Shown here piece by piece: positions 35,428 through 43,084 of a stretch of DNA of 64,000 bases (positions are counted from its first letter, which is position 1; each line of letters starts with the position of its first letter). Source of the stretch: Methylobacterium amylolyticum (GTDB lineage: Bacteria; Pseudomonadota; Alphaproteobacteria; Rhizobiales; Beijerinckiaceae); assembly GCF_030700245.1 (NCBI RefSeq), contig NZ_JAUYZI010000026.1:1-64000 (forward strand), read 5' to 3'. A program made the translations under genes and the position numbers. The notes beneath the pieces were generated by a model. That model saw only the letters and a list, made by a program, of their open reading frames with translations, was not told the origin of the DNA and made no database searches.

Positions 35428-35754
35428 ATGATCGTCGAGATGCGCGTCTACTACTGTGCCCCCACCCGGCTGCCGGCCCTGCTCGACCGGTTCCGCTCGA
35501 CCACGCTGGACTTCTTCAAGACCTACGGGATCGAGCAGATCGGATTCTGGACCACCCTGGTCGGGCCGGACAACCACGCGCTGACCTACCTCCTGAAGTG
35601 GGACGACATGGCCCACCGCGAGCGGTGCTGGAACGCCTTCCAGGCCGATCCCGACTGGATCGCCCGCCGCGCCGAGACCGAGAGGGACCGGCCGATCGTC
35701 ACCCGCATCGAGAACACGTTCCTGGCGCCCACGGACTTCTCCGCCCTGCGCTGA
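35428..35754 (+). CDS. NIPSNAP family protein
   Basis: A 108-residue single-domain ferredoxin-like (dimeric alpha/beta barrel) protein. IVEMRVYYCAPTRLPALLDRF is the first strand and helix, and ALTYLLKWDDMAHRERCWNAFQADPDW is the conserved NIPSNAP core. Such proteins often accompany catabolic operons; no reaction is established. A TGAGGAGAGGACC ribosome binding region precedes the ATG, and the gap from the lactonase gene is 14 bases, so they are co-transcribed. Confidence 0.85.
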   Translation: MIVEMRVYYCAPTRLPALLDRFRSTTLDFFKTYGIEQIGFWTTLVGPDNHALTYLLKWDDMAHRERCWNAFQADPDWIARRAETERDRPIVTRIENTFLAPTDFSALR

Positions 35755-35837
35755 GCGCGCCCCGTGCCGCGCGGCGACCGTGACGGGGCCCGGCCCGCGT
35801 CGTCGCGGCCGCCCATCGACCGGCGCGCCGCGCCCTG

Positions 35838-36740
35838 ATGAGGACAGTCGGACAGATGGCTCGGACGACCCCCGGAACGACGACCCTCGGCTTCATCGGC
35901 CTCGGCATGATGGGAGCGCCCATGGCGCGGCGCTTGGCGGAGGCCGGGCACGCGCTCGCCCTGCACGACGCCGATCCCGCGCGGACCCGCGCGCTGTGCG
36001 CGGATCTGGGCGCCGGGCCGCTCTCGCGGGAGGCCGCCGCGCGCCTCGACGGGCTGATCACGATGCTCCCGAACTCGGCGGTCGTCGAGGACGTGCTGCT
36101 CGGTCGAGGCTGGGCGGACGCGCTGCCGCGCGGCGCCACGGTCATCGACATGAGCTCGTCCGAGCCGGTGCGGTCCCGCGACCTCGGCGCGCGCCTGGCG
36201 GAGCGGGGTCTCGGCTACCTCGACGCGCCGGTCTCGGGCGGCGTGACACGGGCCGCGGACGGGACGCTGGCGATCCTCGTCGGCGGCGAGGCGGCCCTGA
36301 TCGCGCGCTGGCGCCCGGTCCTCGGCGCCATGGGCCGGTCGATCCTGCACATCGGCGGCGCCGGGGCGGGCCACGCCGCGAAGGCGCTGAACAACTACGT
36401 CTCCGCCGCCGGACTGATGGCCACCGTCGAGGCGCTCCACGTGGCCGAGCGGTTCGGGATCGCGCCGGAGACGATGACCGACGTCCTCAACGCCTCGACC
36501 GGGCGCAGCAACACCTCCGAGAACAAGGTCAAGCCGTTCATGCTCAGCGGCACCTTCGGCTCGGGCTTCGCGCTGAGGCTGATGGACAAGGATCTCGGCA
36601 TCGCGGGCGACCTCGCGGACGCGGTCGGCTACCCGCTCACCTTCGGCCGGCACTGCATCGCGGTCTGGCACGCGGTCGCGGTCGAGGCCGGGCCTGCGAC
36701 CGACCACACCGAGATGTACCGCCTGCTCGGCAAGGCGTGA
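35838..36740 (+). CDS. NAD(P)-dependent beta-hydroxyacid dehydrogenase (GarR/HIBADH family)
   Basis: A 300-residue enzyme of the 3-hydroxyisobutyrate/tartronate-semialdehyde reductase family. LGFIGLGMMGAPMARRLAEAGH is the N-terminal dinucleotide fold, VSGGVTRAADGTLAILVGG binds substrate, and GAGHAAKALNNYVSAAGLMA contains the catalytic lysine. KDLGIAGDLADAVG is the C-terminal family motif. It interconverts a beta-hydroxy acid and its semialdehyde. ATG at 35838 is used; ATG at 35856 is possible. It belongs to the operon 34604-38362. The exact substrate is not evident. Confidence 0.86.
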   Translation: MRTVGQMARTTPGTTTLGFIGLGMMGAPMARRLAEAGHALALHDADPARTRALCADLGAGPLSREAAARLDGLITMLPNSAVVEDVLLGRGWADALPRGATVIDMSSSEPVRSRDLGARLAERGLGYLDAPVSGGVTRAADGTLAILVGGEAALIARWRPVLGAMGRSILHIGGAGAGHAAKALNNYVSAAGLMATVEALHVAERFGIAPETMTDVLNASTGRSNTSENKVKPFMLSGTFGSGFALRLMDKDLGIAGDLADAVGYPLTFGRHCIAVWHAVAVEAGPATDHTEMYRLLGKA

Positions 36741-36823
36741 GACCGTGGCGCCGCCCGGCCCGTTCCGCTTCCGGAACGGCCGTCGCATTTCAGGGCACCG
36801 GAGCAATCGGGGAGGCTGACGCG

Positions 36824-37231
36824 ATGGGCGACCTGTTCGAGATGGGGTTCGACAACCGGAAGGCGGTGCTCGGCGCCGCGCATGTCGAGGCGGCGTGGGA
36901 GAACGCCGACGCGTTCAACCGGCCCGTGCAGAAGCTCGTGACCGAGTATTGCTGGGGCGCGGTCTGGGGCGACGAGCGGCTGCCGTTCAAGACCCGCAGC
37001 ATGCTCAACATCGCCATGCTCACGGCCCTGAACCAGCACCATGAGCTGGCCGTCCACGTCAGGGGGGCGCTGAACAACGGCGTGACGCGGGACGAGATCC
37101 AGGCGGTGCTGCTCCAGGCGCTCGTCTACTGCGGCGCGCCCGCGGCGCTGGCCGCGTTTCGCACGGCCTCGACGGCCATCGCCGAGTGGGAGACGGCGCA
37201 GGATCCGCCGTCACGGGAACCGAGGGGATAG
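36824..37231 (+). CDS. Carboxymuconolactone decarboxylase family protein
   Basis: A 135-residue all-helical protein of the CMD/AhpD superfamily, close to PcaC-type 4-carboxymuconolactone decarboxylases. YCWGAVWGDERLPFKTRSMLNIAMLTALNQHHELAVHVRGALNNG is the core, with the HHELAVH segment typical of the decarboxylase branch, which lacks the CxxC pair of peroxidase-type members. GVTRDEIQAVLLQALVYCGAPAAL completes the family pattern. A GGGGAGG ribosome binding site precedes the ATG. It lies in the same operon as a lactonase and a cupin, which would fit processing of a lactone intermediate. Confidence 0.85.
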   Translation: MGDLFEMGFDNRKAVLGAAHVEAAWENADAFNRPVQKLVTEYCWGAVWGDERLPFKTRSMLNIAMLTALNQHHELAVHVRGALNNGVTRDEIQAVLLQALVYCGAPAALAAFRTASTAIAEWETAQDPPSREPRG

Positions 37232-37232
37232 C

Positions 37233-37622
37233 ATGCAGATCTTTCACGGCAGGGCCGCGGGCGCGGCGTCGGAGAGCCGCGGGCCCACCTTCACGGGTCA
37301 GGTCTGGGCGGATCCGGTCATGCCCGCGACCGGTGGGGTGATGATCAACAACGTGTTCTTCACCCCCGGCGCCCGCACGCACTGGCACACGCACGGGCAG
37401 GGCCAGATCCTCCAGGTCGTCGCCGGCACGGGCTGGGTCTGCGTCGACGGCGAGCGGGCCCGCCCGATCGGGGTCGGCGACACGGTCTGGATCCCGGCGG
37501 GCGAGCGCCACTGGCACGGTGCGGCGGCCGACAGCTACCTCCTGCACACCGCGATCTCGCTCGGCGGCACGGACTGGCAGGACGCGGTGGTCGACGCGGC
37601 GTACCGGACGGCGACCGCGTGA
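37233..37622 (+). CDS. Cupin-domain protein (QdoI/RmlC-like)
   Basis: A 129-residue cupin. The first motif is PGARTHWHTHGQGQILQVVAG with three histidines and a Gln in the metal-ligand positions, and the second is PAGERHWHGAAAD with a further His, so a full metal site is present. CMD and cupin genes are often adjacent or fused in bacteria. It starts 1 base after the CMD stop and its own stop overlaps the start of the regulator gene (GTGA). The reaction is unknown. Confidence 0.83.
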   Translation: MQIFHGRAAGAASESRGPTFTGQVWADPVMPATGGVMINNVFFTPGARTHWHTHGQGQILQVVAGTGWVCVDGERARPIGVGDTVWIPAGERHWHGAAADSYLLHTAISLGGTDWQDAVVDAAYRTATA

Positions 37623-38362
37623 CCGCGGCCGGCCGGACCGCCGGACCCGTTCGCGTCGGACGGCCTTCAGCGACGGGCAGGCTCGGCGTCCTCCAGCCGG
37701 ACACCCTCCGCCAGAGGGTCGAGAACGCCGTCCGCGAGGCGATCACCTCGGGCGTCTACGCGCCGGGCGAGCGGCTGGTCGAGCGCACGCTGTGCGCGGA
37801 TCTCGGCGTCAGCCGGGCCTCCGTGCGCGAGGCCCTGCGGCGGCTGGAGGCGGAGAAGCTCGTCCGGACCATCCCGCACAGGGGGCCGGTCGTGGCGGCC
37901 ATCTCGGTGGAGGAGGCCCGGCAGCTCTACGCGCTGCGCGCCGTGCTGGAGGGGTATGCCGCGCACGCGTTCGCGCTGAACGCCACGGACGCGGCGGTCG
38001 AGGCGTTCGAACGCGCGGCCCGAGCGCTGCGGGACGCTGCCGTGAGCGGGAGCCGGGAGCGGGTGATCGGCGCCAAGAGCGCGCTCTACGCGGTGCTGTT
38101 CGACCATTGCCGCAACGATCTCGTCCGCGAGGTGATCCAGGGGCTTCTCCACCGGATCAACGTCCTGCGGGCGACCTCCCTGATGCATCCCGAGCGCCTG
38201 CCGCGCAGCCTCGCCGAGATCGACGCGCTGGCGCAGGCGTTCCGCGCGCGCGATGCCGAGGCCGCGCGCCGGCTCGCGAGCCTCCACGTCGAGAACGCCT
38301 GCGCCGTCGCCCTCGCGGAACTGGGCCGGCAGACCGGGACGCCCGCCGCCCGGTCGGCCTGA
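37619..38362 (+). CDS. GntR-family transcriptional regulator, FadR/FCD type
   Basis: A 247-residue repressor-type regulator. The winged helix covers about residues 30-95, with RLVERTLCADLGVSRASVREALRRLEAEKLV as the helix-turn-helix. The C-terminal FCD domain is all-helical (ARQLYALRAVLEGYAA to the HVENACAVAL helix) and normally binds a carboxylic acid through a metal. The GTG at 37619 overlaps the cupin stop. It closes the operon and directly precedes the region with palindromes at 38432 and 38634, so it is the most economical candidate to bind them and to control the SDH/fumarase-like operon downstream. Confidence 0.86.
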   Translation: MTAAGRTAGPVRVGRPSATGRLGVLQPDTLRQRVENAVREAITSGVYAPGERLVERTLCADLGVSRASVREALRRLEAEKLVRTIPHRGPVVAAISVEEARQLYALRAVLEGYAAHAFALNATDAAVEAFERAARALRDAAVSGSRERVIGAKSALYAVLFDHCRNDLVREVIQGLLHRINVLRATSLMHPERLPRSLAEIDALAQAFRARDAEAARRLASLHVENACAVALAELGRQTGTPAARSA

Positions 38363-38431
38363 CGGCGCGGCAGTCCCTCACTCGCGGTGGAGGCGAGGGC
38401 GTCGGACAGGCGCGTCGAGCGGAACTCCAAA

Positions 38432-38445
38432 GTCTTGTAAAAGAC
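38432..38445. promoter_or_regulatory. Candidate GntR operator, copy 1
   Basis: GTCTTGTAAAAGAC has 5-base inverted arms (GTCTT/AAGAC) around GTAA. The block extends to ACATATGA and matches copy 2 in 17 of 21 positions. It agrees with the perfect palindrome at 49721 in 11 of 14 positions. Confidence 0.6.
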
Positions 38446-38633
38446 ATATGATCCTGCCGAGTCGCCCCGGCATCGTCCGCCCGGCCGGCACAGCCCACGC
38501 CACCAGCCCGGTGGAGAAGCCGCCGTCGCTGCCGGATCGGCTGGCGTTCGCGTCACGCACGCTGCCGGAACGACCGAGGCGCCTGTCCGCGCAACACGCG
38601 GGCGGGGCCGGGGGCCGGGGAGCGCAGCGCCAA

Positions 38634-38647
38634 GTCCTCTATATGAC
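38634..38647. promoter_or_regulatory. Candidate GntR operator, copy 2
   Basis: GTCCTCTATATGAC is a weaker copy of the same palindrome, 91 bases before the start of the first gene of the operon and about 200 bases from copy 1. The shared ATATGA extension argues for a common origin or function. Confidence 0.55.
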
Positions 38648-38738
38648 ATATGAGCGTTGACAGGCCTCGACCCAGGCGTATCCTCGGGCCGACGCCGACG
38701 GCTCTCACAGATCGGCGCAGCACGGGTGAGGAAACGCC

Positions 38739-39758
38739 ATGACGGCACGGAGCATCGTCCGGCTCGTCGGCACGGTCGCGGTCCTGTGCGGCGCGCTCGT
38801 CGCCGCCCGGGCCGAGGTCTCGACCGTCCGGCTCGCCAAGCAGTTCGGCATCTCCTACCTGCCGCTGACGGTGATGGAGGAGGAGGGCCTGCTGGAGAAG
38901 CAGGCGAAGGCGCGCGGCCTCGACCTCAAGGCCGAGTGGCTGCGCTTCTCCGGCGGCTCGGGGATGAACGAGGCCCTGCTCTCGGGCAATCTCGATCTGG
39001 CGGCCGGCGGCGTCGGCCCGTTCCTGACGATCTGGGGCCGCACGCAGGGCAACATCAAGGTGAAGGGCGTGGCGGCGCTGAACGCGATGCCGCTCTGGCT
39101 GGTCACGGTCAACCCGGACGTGAAGTCGATCAAGGATTTCAGCCCGAAGGACAAGATCGCGCTGCCGACCGCCAAGACCTCGATCCAGGCGATCACCCTC
39201 CAGATGGCCGCTGAGCAGGCCTTCGGCGCCGGCCAGGAATCCCGGCTCGATCCGCTCACCGTCTCGATGGGCCATCCCGACGCGCAGACCGCGATGATGG
39301 GCGGGCGCTCCGAGATCACCGCCCATTTCGGCTCGCCCCCCTTCCAGGAGATGGAACTGAAGGATCCGCGCGCCCGCAAGGTGCTCGACAGCTACGACGT
39401 GCTGGGCGGGCCGCACACCTTCAACCTCGTCTGGGCGTCGAGCCGCTTCGTCGCGGCGAACCCGAAGGTCGTGGCGGCCTTCCTGGCAGCGCTGGAGGAC
39501 AGTTTGAAGCTGATCCGCGACGATCCGGCCAAGGCCGCCGCCCTCTGGATCAAGGCGGAGGGCTCGAAGCTCCCGCCGGACGAGGCGGTGGCGATCATCC
39601 GCGCGCCGCAGAACGAGTGGACGACGGCGCCCCAGCGCATGCTGGACTACCTCGCCTACATGAACCGCGCCGGGCTGGTCTCGGCCAAGGCGAGTTCCGA
39701 GAGCGAGCTGTTCTTCCCCGCACCCGAGGGGAGCGCCCCGAAGGAGGCCGCACGGTGA
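38739..39758 (+). CDS. ABC transporter substrate-binding protein, NitT/TauT (SsuA/TauA) type
   Basis: A 339-residue periplasmic binding protein. Residues 1-25 form a signal peptide ending ALVAARA. The mature part starts STVRLAKQFGISYLPLTVMEEEGLLEKQA, the classic opening of the NMT1/TauA fold, and continues with SGGSGMNEALLSGNLDLAAGGVGPFL. Family members bind sulfonates, nitrate, pyrimidines or aromatic acids. It is the first gene of the operon and its stop overlaps the next start (GTGA). A clear paralogue ends the operon at 46550-47554 (shared NAMP, DKIALP, EITAHF and TFN-VWASS blocks), yet no permease or ATPase gene is present between or beside them. Confidence 0.87.
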   Translation: MTARSIVRLVGTVAVLCGALVAARAEVSTVRLAKQFGISYLPLTVMEEEGLLEKQAKARGLDLKAEWLRFSGGSGMNEALLSGNLDLAAGGVGPFLTIWGRTQGNIKVKGVAALNAMPLWLVTVNPDVKSIKDFSPKDKIALPTAKTSIQAITLQMAAEQAFGAGQESRLDPLTVSMGHPDAQTAMMGGRSEITAHFGSPPFQEMELKDPRARKVLDSYDVLGGPHTFNLVWASSRFVAANPKVVAAFLAALEDSLKLIRDDPAKAAALWIKAEGSKLPPDEAVAIIRAPQNEWTTAPQRMLDYLAYMNRAGLVSAKASSESELFFPAPEGSAPKEAAR

Positions 39759-40522
39759 CGGCGCCGGTCGACCCCGCCGCCGCGGCCAAGGGCGCGGCCA
39801 AGGGCGCGACCGGGGCGCTGCGGGTCCGGGTCCGCCGCGGCGACGGCGTGCAGGACTACGCGGTGCCGCGCCGCGCCAACCAGACGGTGCTCGACGTCGT
39901 CACCGAGATCCAGCGCGAGCAGGACCCGACGCTCGCCTACCGCTTCGCCTGCCGGGTCGGCATGTGCGGCTCCTGCGGCATGACGGTGAACGGGCGCCCG
40001 CGCTGGACCTGCCGCACCCGCGTCGCCGCGGTGGCGCCGGACGGGGACCTGCTGCTGGAGCCCCTGCGCAACCTGCCGGTGGTGAAGGATCTCGCCGTCG
40101 ATATGGAGCCCTTCTTCGAGAAGTGGCGCCGCGCCCACGGCTACTTCGAGCCGGGCGAGAACCCGCCGGACGATTTCGTCGCCGTGCCGCCGGATTCGCC
40201 CGAGCGGCAGGAGGTGGATGCCGGCATCGAGTGCATCAATTGCGGCGTCTGCTACAGCGCCTGCGATCTGGTGAGCTGGAACCCCGACTATCTCGGCCCC
40301 GCCGCCCTCAACCGCGCCTGGACCCTCGTCAACGACGTGCGCGACCGCGGGCAGGCGGCCCGGCTCGACGCGGTGGCGGGCGATGCCGGCTGCCATTCCT
40401 GCCACAGCCACATGAGCTGCACCGAGCACTGCCCGAAGGCGTTGAGCCCCACCTTCGCCATCGCCGGGCTGAAGCGCGAGACCGGCAAGGCGGCGCTCCG
40501 GCGGTTCTGGAGGCGCGGATGA
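39755..40522 (+). CDS. Succinate dehydrogenase/fumarate reductase-like iron-sulfur subunit
   Basis: A 255-residue electron-transfer subunit. The plant-type 2Fe-2S cluster ligands are C66, C71, C74 and C86 (ACRVGMCGSCGMTVNG...WTC). The ferredoxin domain has CINCGVCYSACDLVSW and CHSCHSHMSCTEHCPKAL for the 4Fe-4S and 3Fe-4S clusters. LEPLRNLPVVKDLAVDMEPFF is the SdhB signature between domains. It would carry electrons from the flavoprotein at 43081 to quinone through the anchors. The GTG start overlaps the binding-protein stop, and its own stop overlaps the next ATG. The N-terminus has an AAAKGAAKGA extension not usual in SdhB. It is not adjacent to a typical sdhCDAB set, which argues against the housekeeping enzyme. 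Confidence 0.88.
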   Translation: MTAPVDPAAAAKGAAKGATGALRVRVRRGDGVQDYAVPRRANQTVLDVVTEIQREQDPTLAYRFACRVGMCGSCGMTVNGRPRWTCRTRVAAVAPDGDLLLEPLRNLPVVKDLAVDMEPFFEKWRRAHGYFEPGENPPDDFVAVPPDSPERQEVDAGIECINCGVCYSACDLVSWNPDYLGPAALNRAWTLVNDVRDRGQAARLDAVAGDAGCHSCHSHMSCTEHCPKALSPTFAIAGLKRETGKAALRRFWRRG

Positions 40523-40848
40523 GCCCGCTCCTCTACCTCGCCCAGCGGGGCACCGCCGCGATCCTGGCGCTCACCGTCCTCGTCCATCTCGGCACCATCC
40601 TCTACGCGGTGCGCGGCGGGCTGACCGCGGGCGAGATCCTGGGCCGCACGCAGGGGAACGTCGGCGTCCTGCTGTTCTACGCGGTCTTCGTGCTGGCCGC
40701 GGCGATCCACGCGCCGATCGGCCTGCGCTCGGTGCTGCGCGAGTGGACCGGCTGGCGCGGGCGCTCGCTCGATCTCGCGATGATCGGCCTCTCGGCGCTG
40801 CTGGCGGGGTTGGGCCTGCGGGCGGCGCTGGCGGTGTACTGGGCATGA
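40519..40848 (+). CDS. SDH-like membrane anchor subunit (first)
   Basis: A 109-residue protein with three hydrophobic helices (about 12-31, 48-70 and 82-104). H23 in LTVLVHLGTI and H64 in AAAIHAPIGLR are placed where heme-ligand histidines lie in SDH anchors, and the HAPIGLRSVLREW motif resembles the SdhC/SdhD family HxxxGxR pattern. It overlaps the iron-sulfur gene by ATGA. It presumably binds quinone and anchors the enzyme. It is separated from the second anchor gene by a 265-base palindromic repeat region, which is odd inside such a tight operon. Confidence 0.75.
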   Translation: MSPLLYLAQRGTAAILALTVLVHLGTILYAVRGGLTAGEILGRTQGNVGVLLFYAVFVLAAAIHAPIGLRSVLREWTGWRGRSLDLAMIGLSALLAGLGLRAALAVYWA

Positions 40849-40885
40849 GTGCCCTGGCCGACGGGCGCCGCGCGCCGGTTTGCAT

Positions 40886-41079
40886 CCCCTCGCCCCGCGC
40901 GCGGGGAGAGGGCTCCGGCGACCTTGTCGTCGCTGGAGCGAGGCGGCAGCCGGGGGTGAGGGGGCTTCTCCGGAAGAGGCTCCCCTGGAGCCGCCCCCTC
41001 ACCGCCGCTCCGGCTGCGCCTCCGCTTCCCGCAGGCACGACAGGGTGCCTGCGGGCCTCTCCCCGCACGCGGGGAGAGG
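40886..41079. repeat. Composite extragenic palindromic repeat inside the SDH-like operon
   Basis: Three nested structures fill the 265-base gap between the two anchor genes. CCCCGC/GCGGGG lies near 40893-40905. GGTGAGGGGGC (40955-40965) pairs exactly with GCCCCCTCACC (40993-41003). CCTCTCCCCGC (41056-41066) pairs exactly with GCGGGGAGAGG (41069-41079). No T-tract follows, so this is not a standard terminator. The layout resembles REP/BIME-like repeats that occur in many copies in alphaproteobacteria. Confidence 0.7.
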
Positions 41080-41113
41080 GGGGTGGTTCCTACCCGAACC
41101 CGGGAGCCCAGCG

Positions 41114-41479
41114 ATGAGAGCCGCCGTCCGCCCCGGTCTCACCCGAGCTCCCCACCGCCGCCCCGGCTTCGCCGCCGCGCTGGTGCACCGGCTCTCCGGC
41201 ATCGCGCTGGCGCTGTTCCTGCCGATGCACTTCATCGCGCTCGGCACCGCGCTCCAGGGCGCCGACCGGCTCGACAGCTTCCTCGGCCTCACCCACAACG
41301 GCTTCGTGCGCACCGCCGAGTGGGGCCTCGTCTGCGCGCTCGCCGTCCACATGGCGCTGGGCCTGCGCGTGCTCGCGATCGAGTGGCTGAGCTACCGCGA
41401 GCGCACGGCGATCGTCGTCTCCGGCTGCCTCGCGAGCGCCTTCGCGGTCGGCCTCCTCTTCCTCCTCAGCGGGGCCTGA
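41114..41479 (+). CDS. SDH-like membrane anchor subunit (second, SdhC-like)
   Basis: A 121-residue protein with three hydrophobic helices. VHRLSGIALALFLPMHFIALG (H25 to H39) is the SdhC signature, and LAVHMALGLRVLAIEW with H79 is the heme-ligand HxxxGxR motif. With the first anchor it completes a four-subunit complex. The N-terminal 20 residues are Arg/Pro-rich. It follows the repeat region and precedes the hydratase alpha gene by 23 bases. Confidence 0.8.
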   Translation: MRAAVRPGLTRAPHRRPGFAAALVHRLSGIALALFLPMHFIALGTALQGADRLDSFLGLTHNGFVRTAEWGLVCALAVHMALGLRVLAIEWLSYRERTAIVVSGCLASAFAVGLLFLLSGA

Positions 41480-41502
41480 CCCCCGCCCCACGGAGAACCG
41501 CC

Positions 41503-42375
41503 ATGGATCTCGACATCCGCGAATTCGAGGAGGTCTGCCGCGACCTCTACGTCCGGGCCCTCAAGATCCTGCCGCCCGACATCAAGGCGGGCTTCTCGGA
41601 GTTGCAGAAGGCCGAGACCAGCGCCACCGGCCGGGCGATCCTCGACACGATGGTGGAGAACGTCGCGGTCGCCGAGCGCACCAGGAACATCCTCTGCCAG
41701 GACACCGGCATCCCGATCTACAACGTCCGCATCGGCCGGGGCGTCGGCTTCGACGGGGCGGAGCTGAAGGCCGCGATCCGGCGGGGCTGCGAGCGGGCCA
41801 CGAAGGAATTCTCCCTGCGCTCCTCGGTGGTCCATCCGATCACTCGCAAGAACGAGCAGACCTCCTGCGGCATCCGCGTGCCGATCATCCACGTCGATTT
41901 CGACGAGACCCCCGAGACGGTCGCGGTCGAGATGATCCCGAAGGGCTCGGGCTCGGAGAACGGCTCGTTCCTCCAGATGCTGCTGCCGTCCGACGGGATC
42001 GGGGCGGCCAAGCGCTTCGTGATCGACCGGGTGATCGAGCTCGGCGGCCGGGTCTGCCCGCCGACCATCGTCGGCGTCGGGCTGGGCGGCACCTCGGACC
42101 TGTGCATGCACCTGGCCAAGGTCGCGGCGACCCGGCCGCTGCGCTCGGTCTGCGCCGACCCGGAGGGCGCGCGGATCGAGGCGGAGCTGTCGCGCGCGGT
42201 CAACGAGCTCGGCATCGGCCCGCAGGGGCTCGGCGGCCGCTCGACCAGCTTCGCGGTCCACGTGGAACTCGCCGCCACCCACATCACCCAGAACCCGGTC
42301 GCCGTGAACATCCAGTGCCACTCGGCCCGCCGCGCCCGCGCGACGATCACGCCGGGCGGCATCGCGTTCGATTGA
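41503..42375 (+). CDS. Class I fumarase-like hydratase, alpha subunit
   Basis: A 290-residue protein of the iron-sulfur hydro-lyase family (FumA N-terminal domain, tartrate dehydratase alpha TtdA, mesaconase). Cys65 (LCQDTGIP), Cys185 (GRVCPPTIVGVGLGG) and Cys272 (NIQCHSARRARA) correspond to the three ligands of the 4Fe-4S cluster that activates the substrate hydroxyl. IPKGSGSENGSFLQML is the family signature. The enzyme adds water to a trans-unsaturated diacid or removes it from a hydroxy-diacid. It lies within the SDH-like operon, so it should hydrate the product of that dehydrogenase. FumC elsewhere makes a TCA role unnecessary. Fumarate, mesaconate, tartrate or a sulfonate analogue are all possible substrates. 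Confidence 0.88.
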   Translation: MDLDIREFEEVCRDLYVRALKILPPDIKAGFSELQKAETSATGRAILDTMVENVAVAERTRNILCQDTGIPIYNVRIGRGVGFDGAELKAAIRRGCERATKEFSLRSSVVHPITRKNEQTSCGIRVPIIHVDFDETPETVAVEMIPKGSGSENGSFLQMLLPSDGIGAAKRFVIDRVIELGGRVCPPTIVGVGLGGTSDLCMHLAKVAATRPLRSVCADPEGARIEAELSRAVNELGIGPQGLGGRSTSFAVHVELAATHITQNPVAVNIQCHSARRARATITPGGIAFD

Positions 42376-42414
42376 TCGATGGAGTCACGATCGAACATCG
42401 GCGGCGGCCGCTCT

Positions 42415-42436
42415 CCCTCCCCCGCAGAGGGGAGGG
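42415..42436. repeat. Hairpin between the hydratase alpha and beta genes
   Basis: CCCTCCCC (42415-42422) pairs with GGGGAGGG (42429-42436) around a 6-base loop. The composition matches the larger palindromic repeats at 40886-41079 and 51396-51480. No T-run follows. Confidence 0.6.
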
Positions 42437-42472
42437 GGCGCGTCGCACCGCATTGCACCTGAGGAGGCACCC

Positions 42473-43084
42473 GTGGCCCACCACGTCCTCGACATGCCGG
42501 CCACCGAGGCCGAGATCCGGGCGTTGCGCATCGGCGACACCGTCACCCTGCGGCGCTGGCTGTTCGGCATCCGCGACGCCACCCTGATCCACATGTTCGA
42601 CCGGGACCGGCGCACCCGGCTCGATCTCGCCGGCCACGCGGTGATCCACACCGCCCCGAACGTCCACCGGGTCGAGCCCTCGCCCGAGGCGCCGGTCGGC
42701 TACGCGCCGTTCTGCATCGGCACCACCACCTCGATGCGCATGGAGCGCTTCACCGACGCGCTGATGGCGCGCGAGGGCGTGCGCCTGATCGTCGGCAAGG
42801 GCGGCATGGGGCCGGCGACGGCGAAGGCGTTCGCCGAGCGCGGCGGCGCCTACCTCGCCATCGTCGGCGGCGCGGCGGCGCTGGAGACCACCTGGATCGA
42901 GCGGATCGAGGACGTCGACATGGACGACCTCCATCCCGAGAGCCTGTGGCGCTTCGCGATCCGCGATTTCGGGCCGCTGCTGGTTGGCATGGACGCGCAC
43001 GGCGGCTCGCTGTTCGCCGAGGTGCAGCGCGACGTGGCCAGCCGCCGCGACGCGGTTCTCGCCAGCCTGGAGGAGGCCCGATGA
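42473..43084 (+). CDS. Class I fumarase-like hydratase, beta subunit
   Basis: A 203-residue protein of the Fumerase_C/TtdB family that pairs with the alpha subunit. It starts MAHHVLDMPATEAEIRALRI GDTVTL, has RDATLIHMFDRDRR, the conserved VGYAPFCIGTTTSMRMERF, and LIVGKGGMGPATAKAFAERGGAYL, which includes the GKGGM motif that helps bind the substrate carboxylates. IEDVDMDDLHPESLWRFAIRDF completes the family pattern. The GTG start at 42473 has GAGGAGG upstream. Its stop overlaps the flavoprotein start (ATGA). Confidence 0.88.
   Translation: MAHHVLDMPATEAEIRALRIGDTVTLRRWLFGIRDATLIHMFDRDRRTRLDLAGHAVIHTAPNVHRVEPSPEAPVGYAPFCIGTTTSMRMERFTDALMAREGVRLIVGKGGMGPATAKAFAERGGAYLAIVGGAAALETTWIERIEDVDMDDLHPESLWRFAIRDFGPLLVGMDAHGGSLFAEVQRDVASRRDAVLASLEEAR

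Larger units (their letters stand above)
38363..38738 (+). promoter_or_regulatory. Promoter region of the SDH/fumarase-like operon
   Basis: These 376 bases contain no convincing gene. They hold two related A/T-rich blocks, each a 14-base imperfect palindrome followed by ATATGA, in an otherwise G/C-rich stretch. TATGAT at 38447-38452 could serve as a -10 element. The next gene starts at 38739 with GAGGAAACGCC before its ATG. Confidence 0.6.

Noticed and set aside
41056..41079. Rho-independent terminator inside the SDH-like operon
   Set aside because: The stem is perfect, but no run of T follows on either strand, and the flanking genes belong to one complex.
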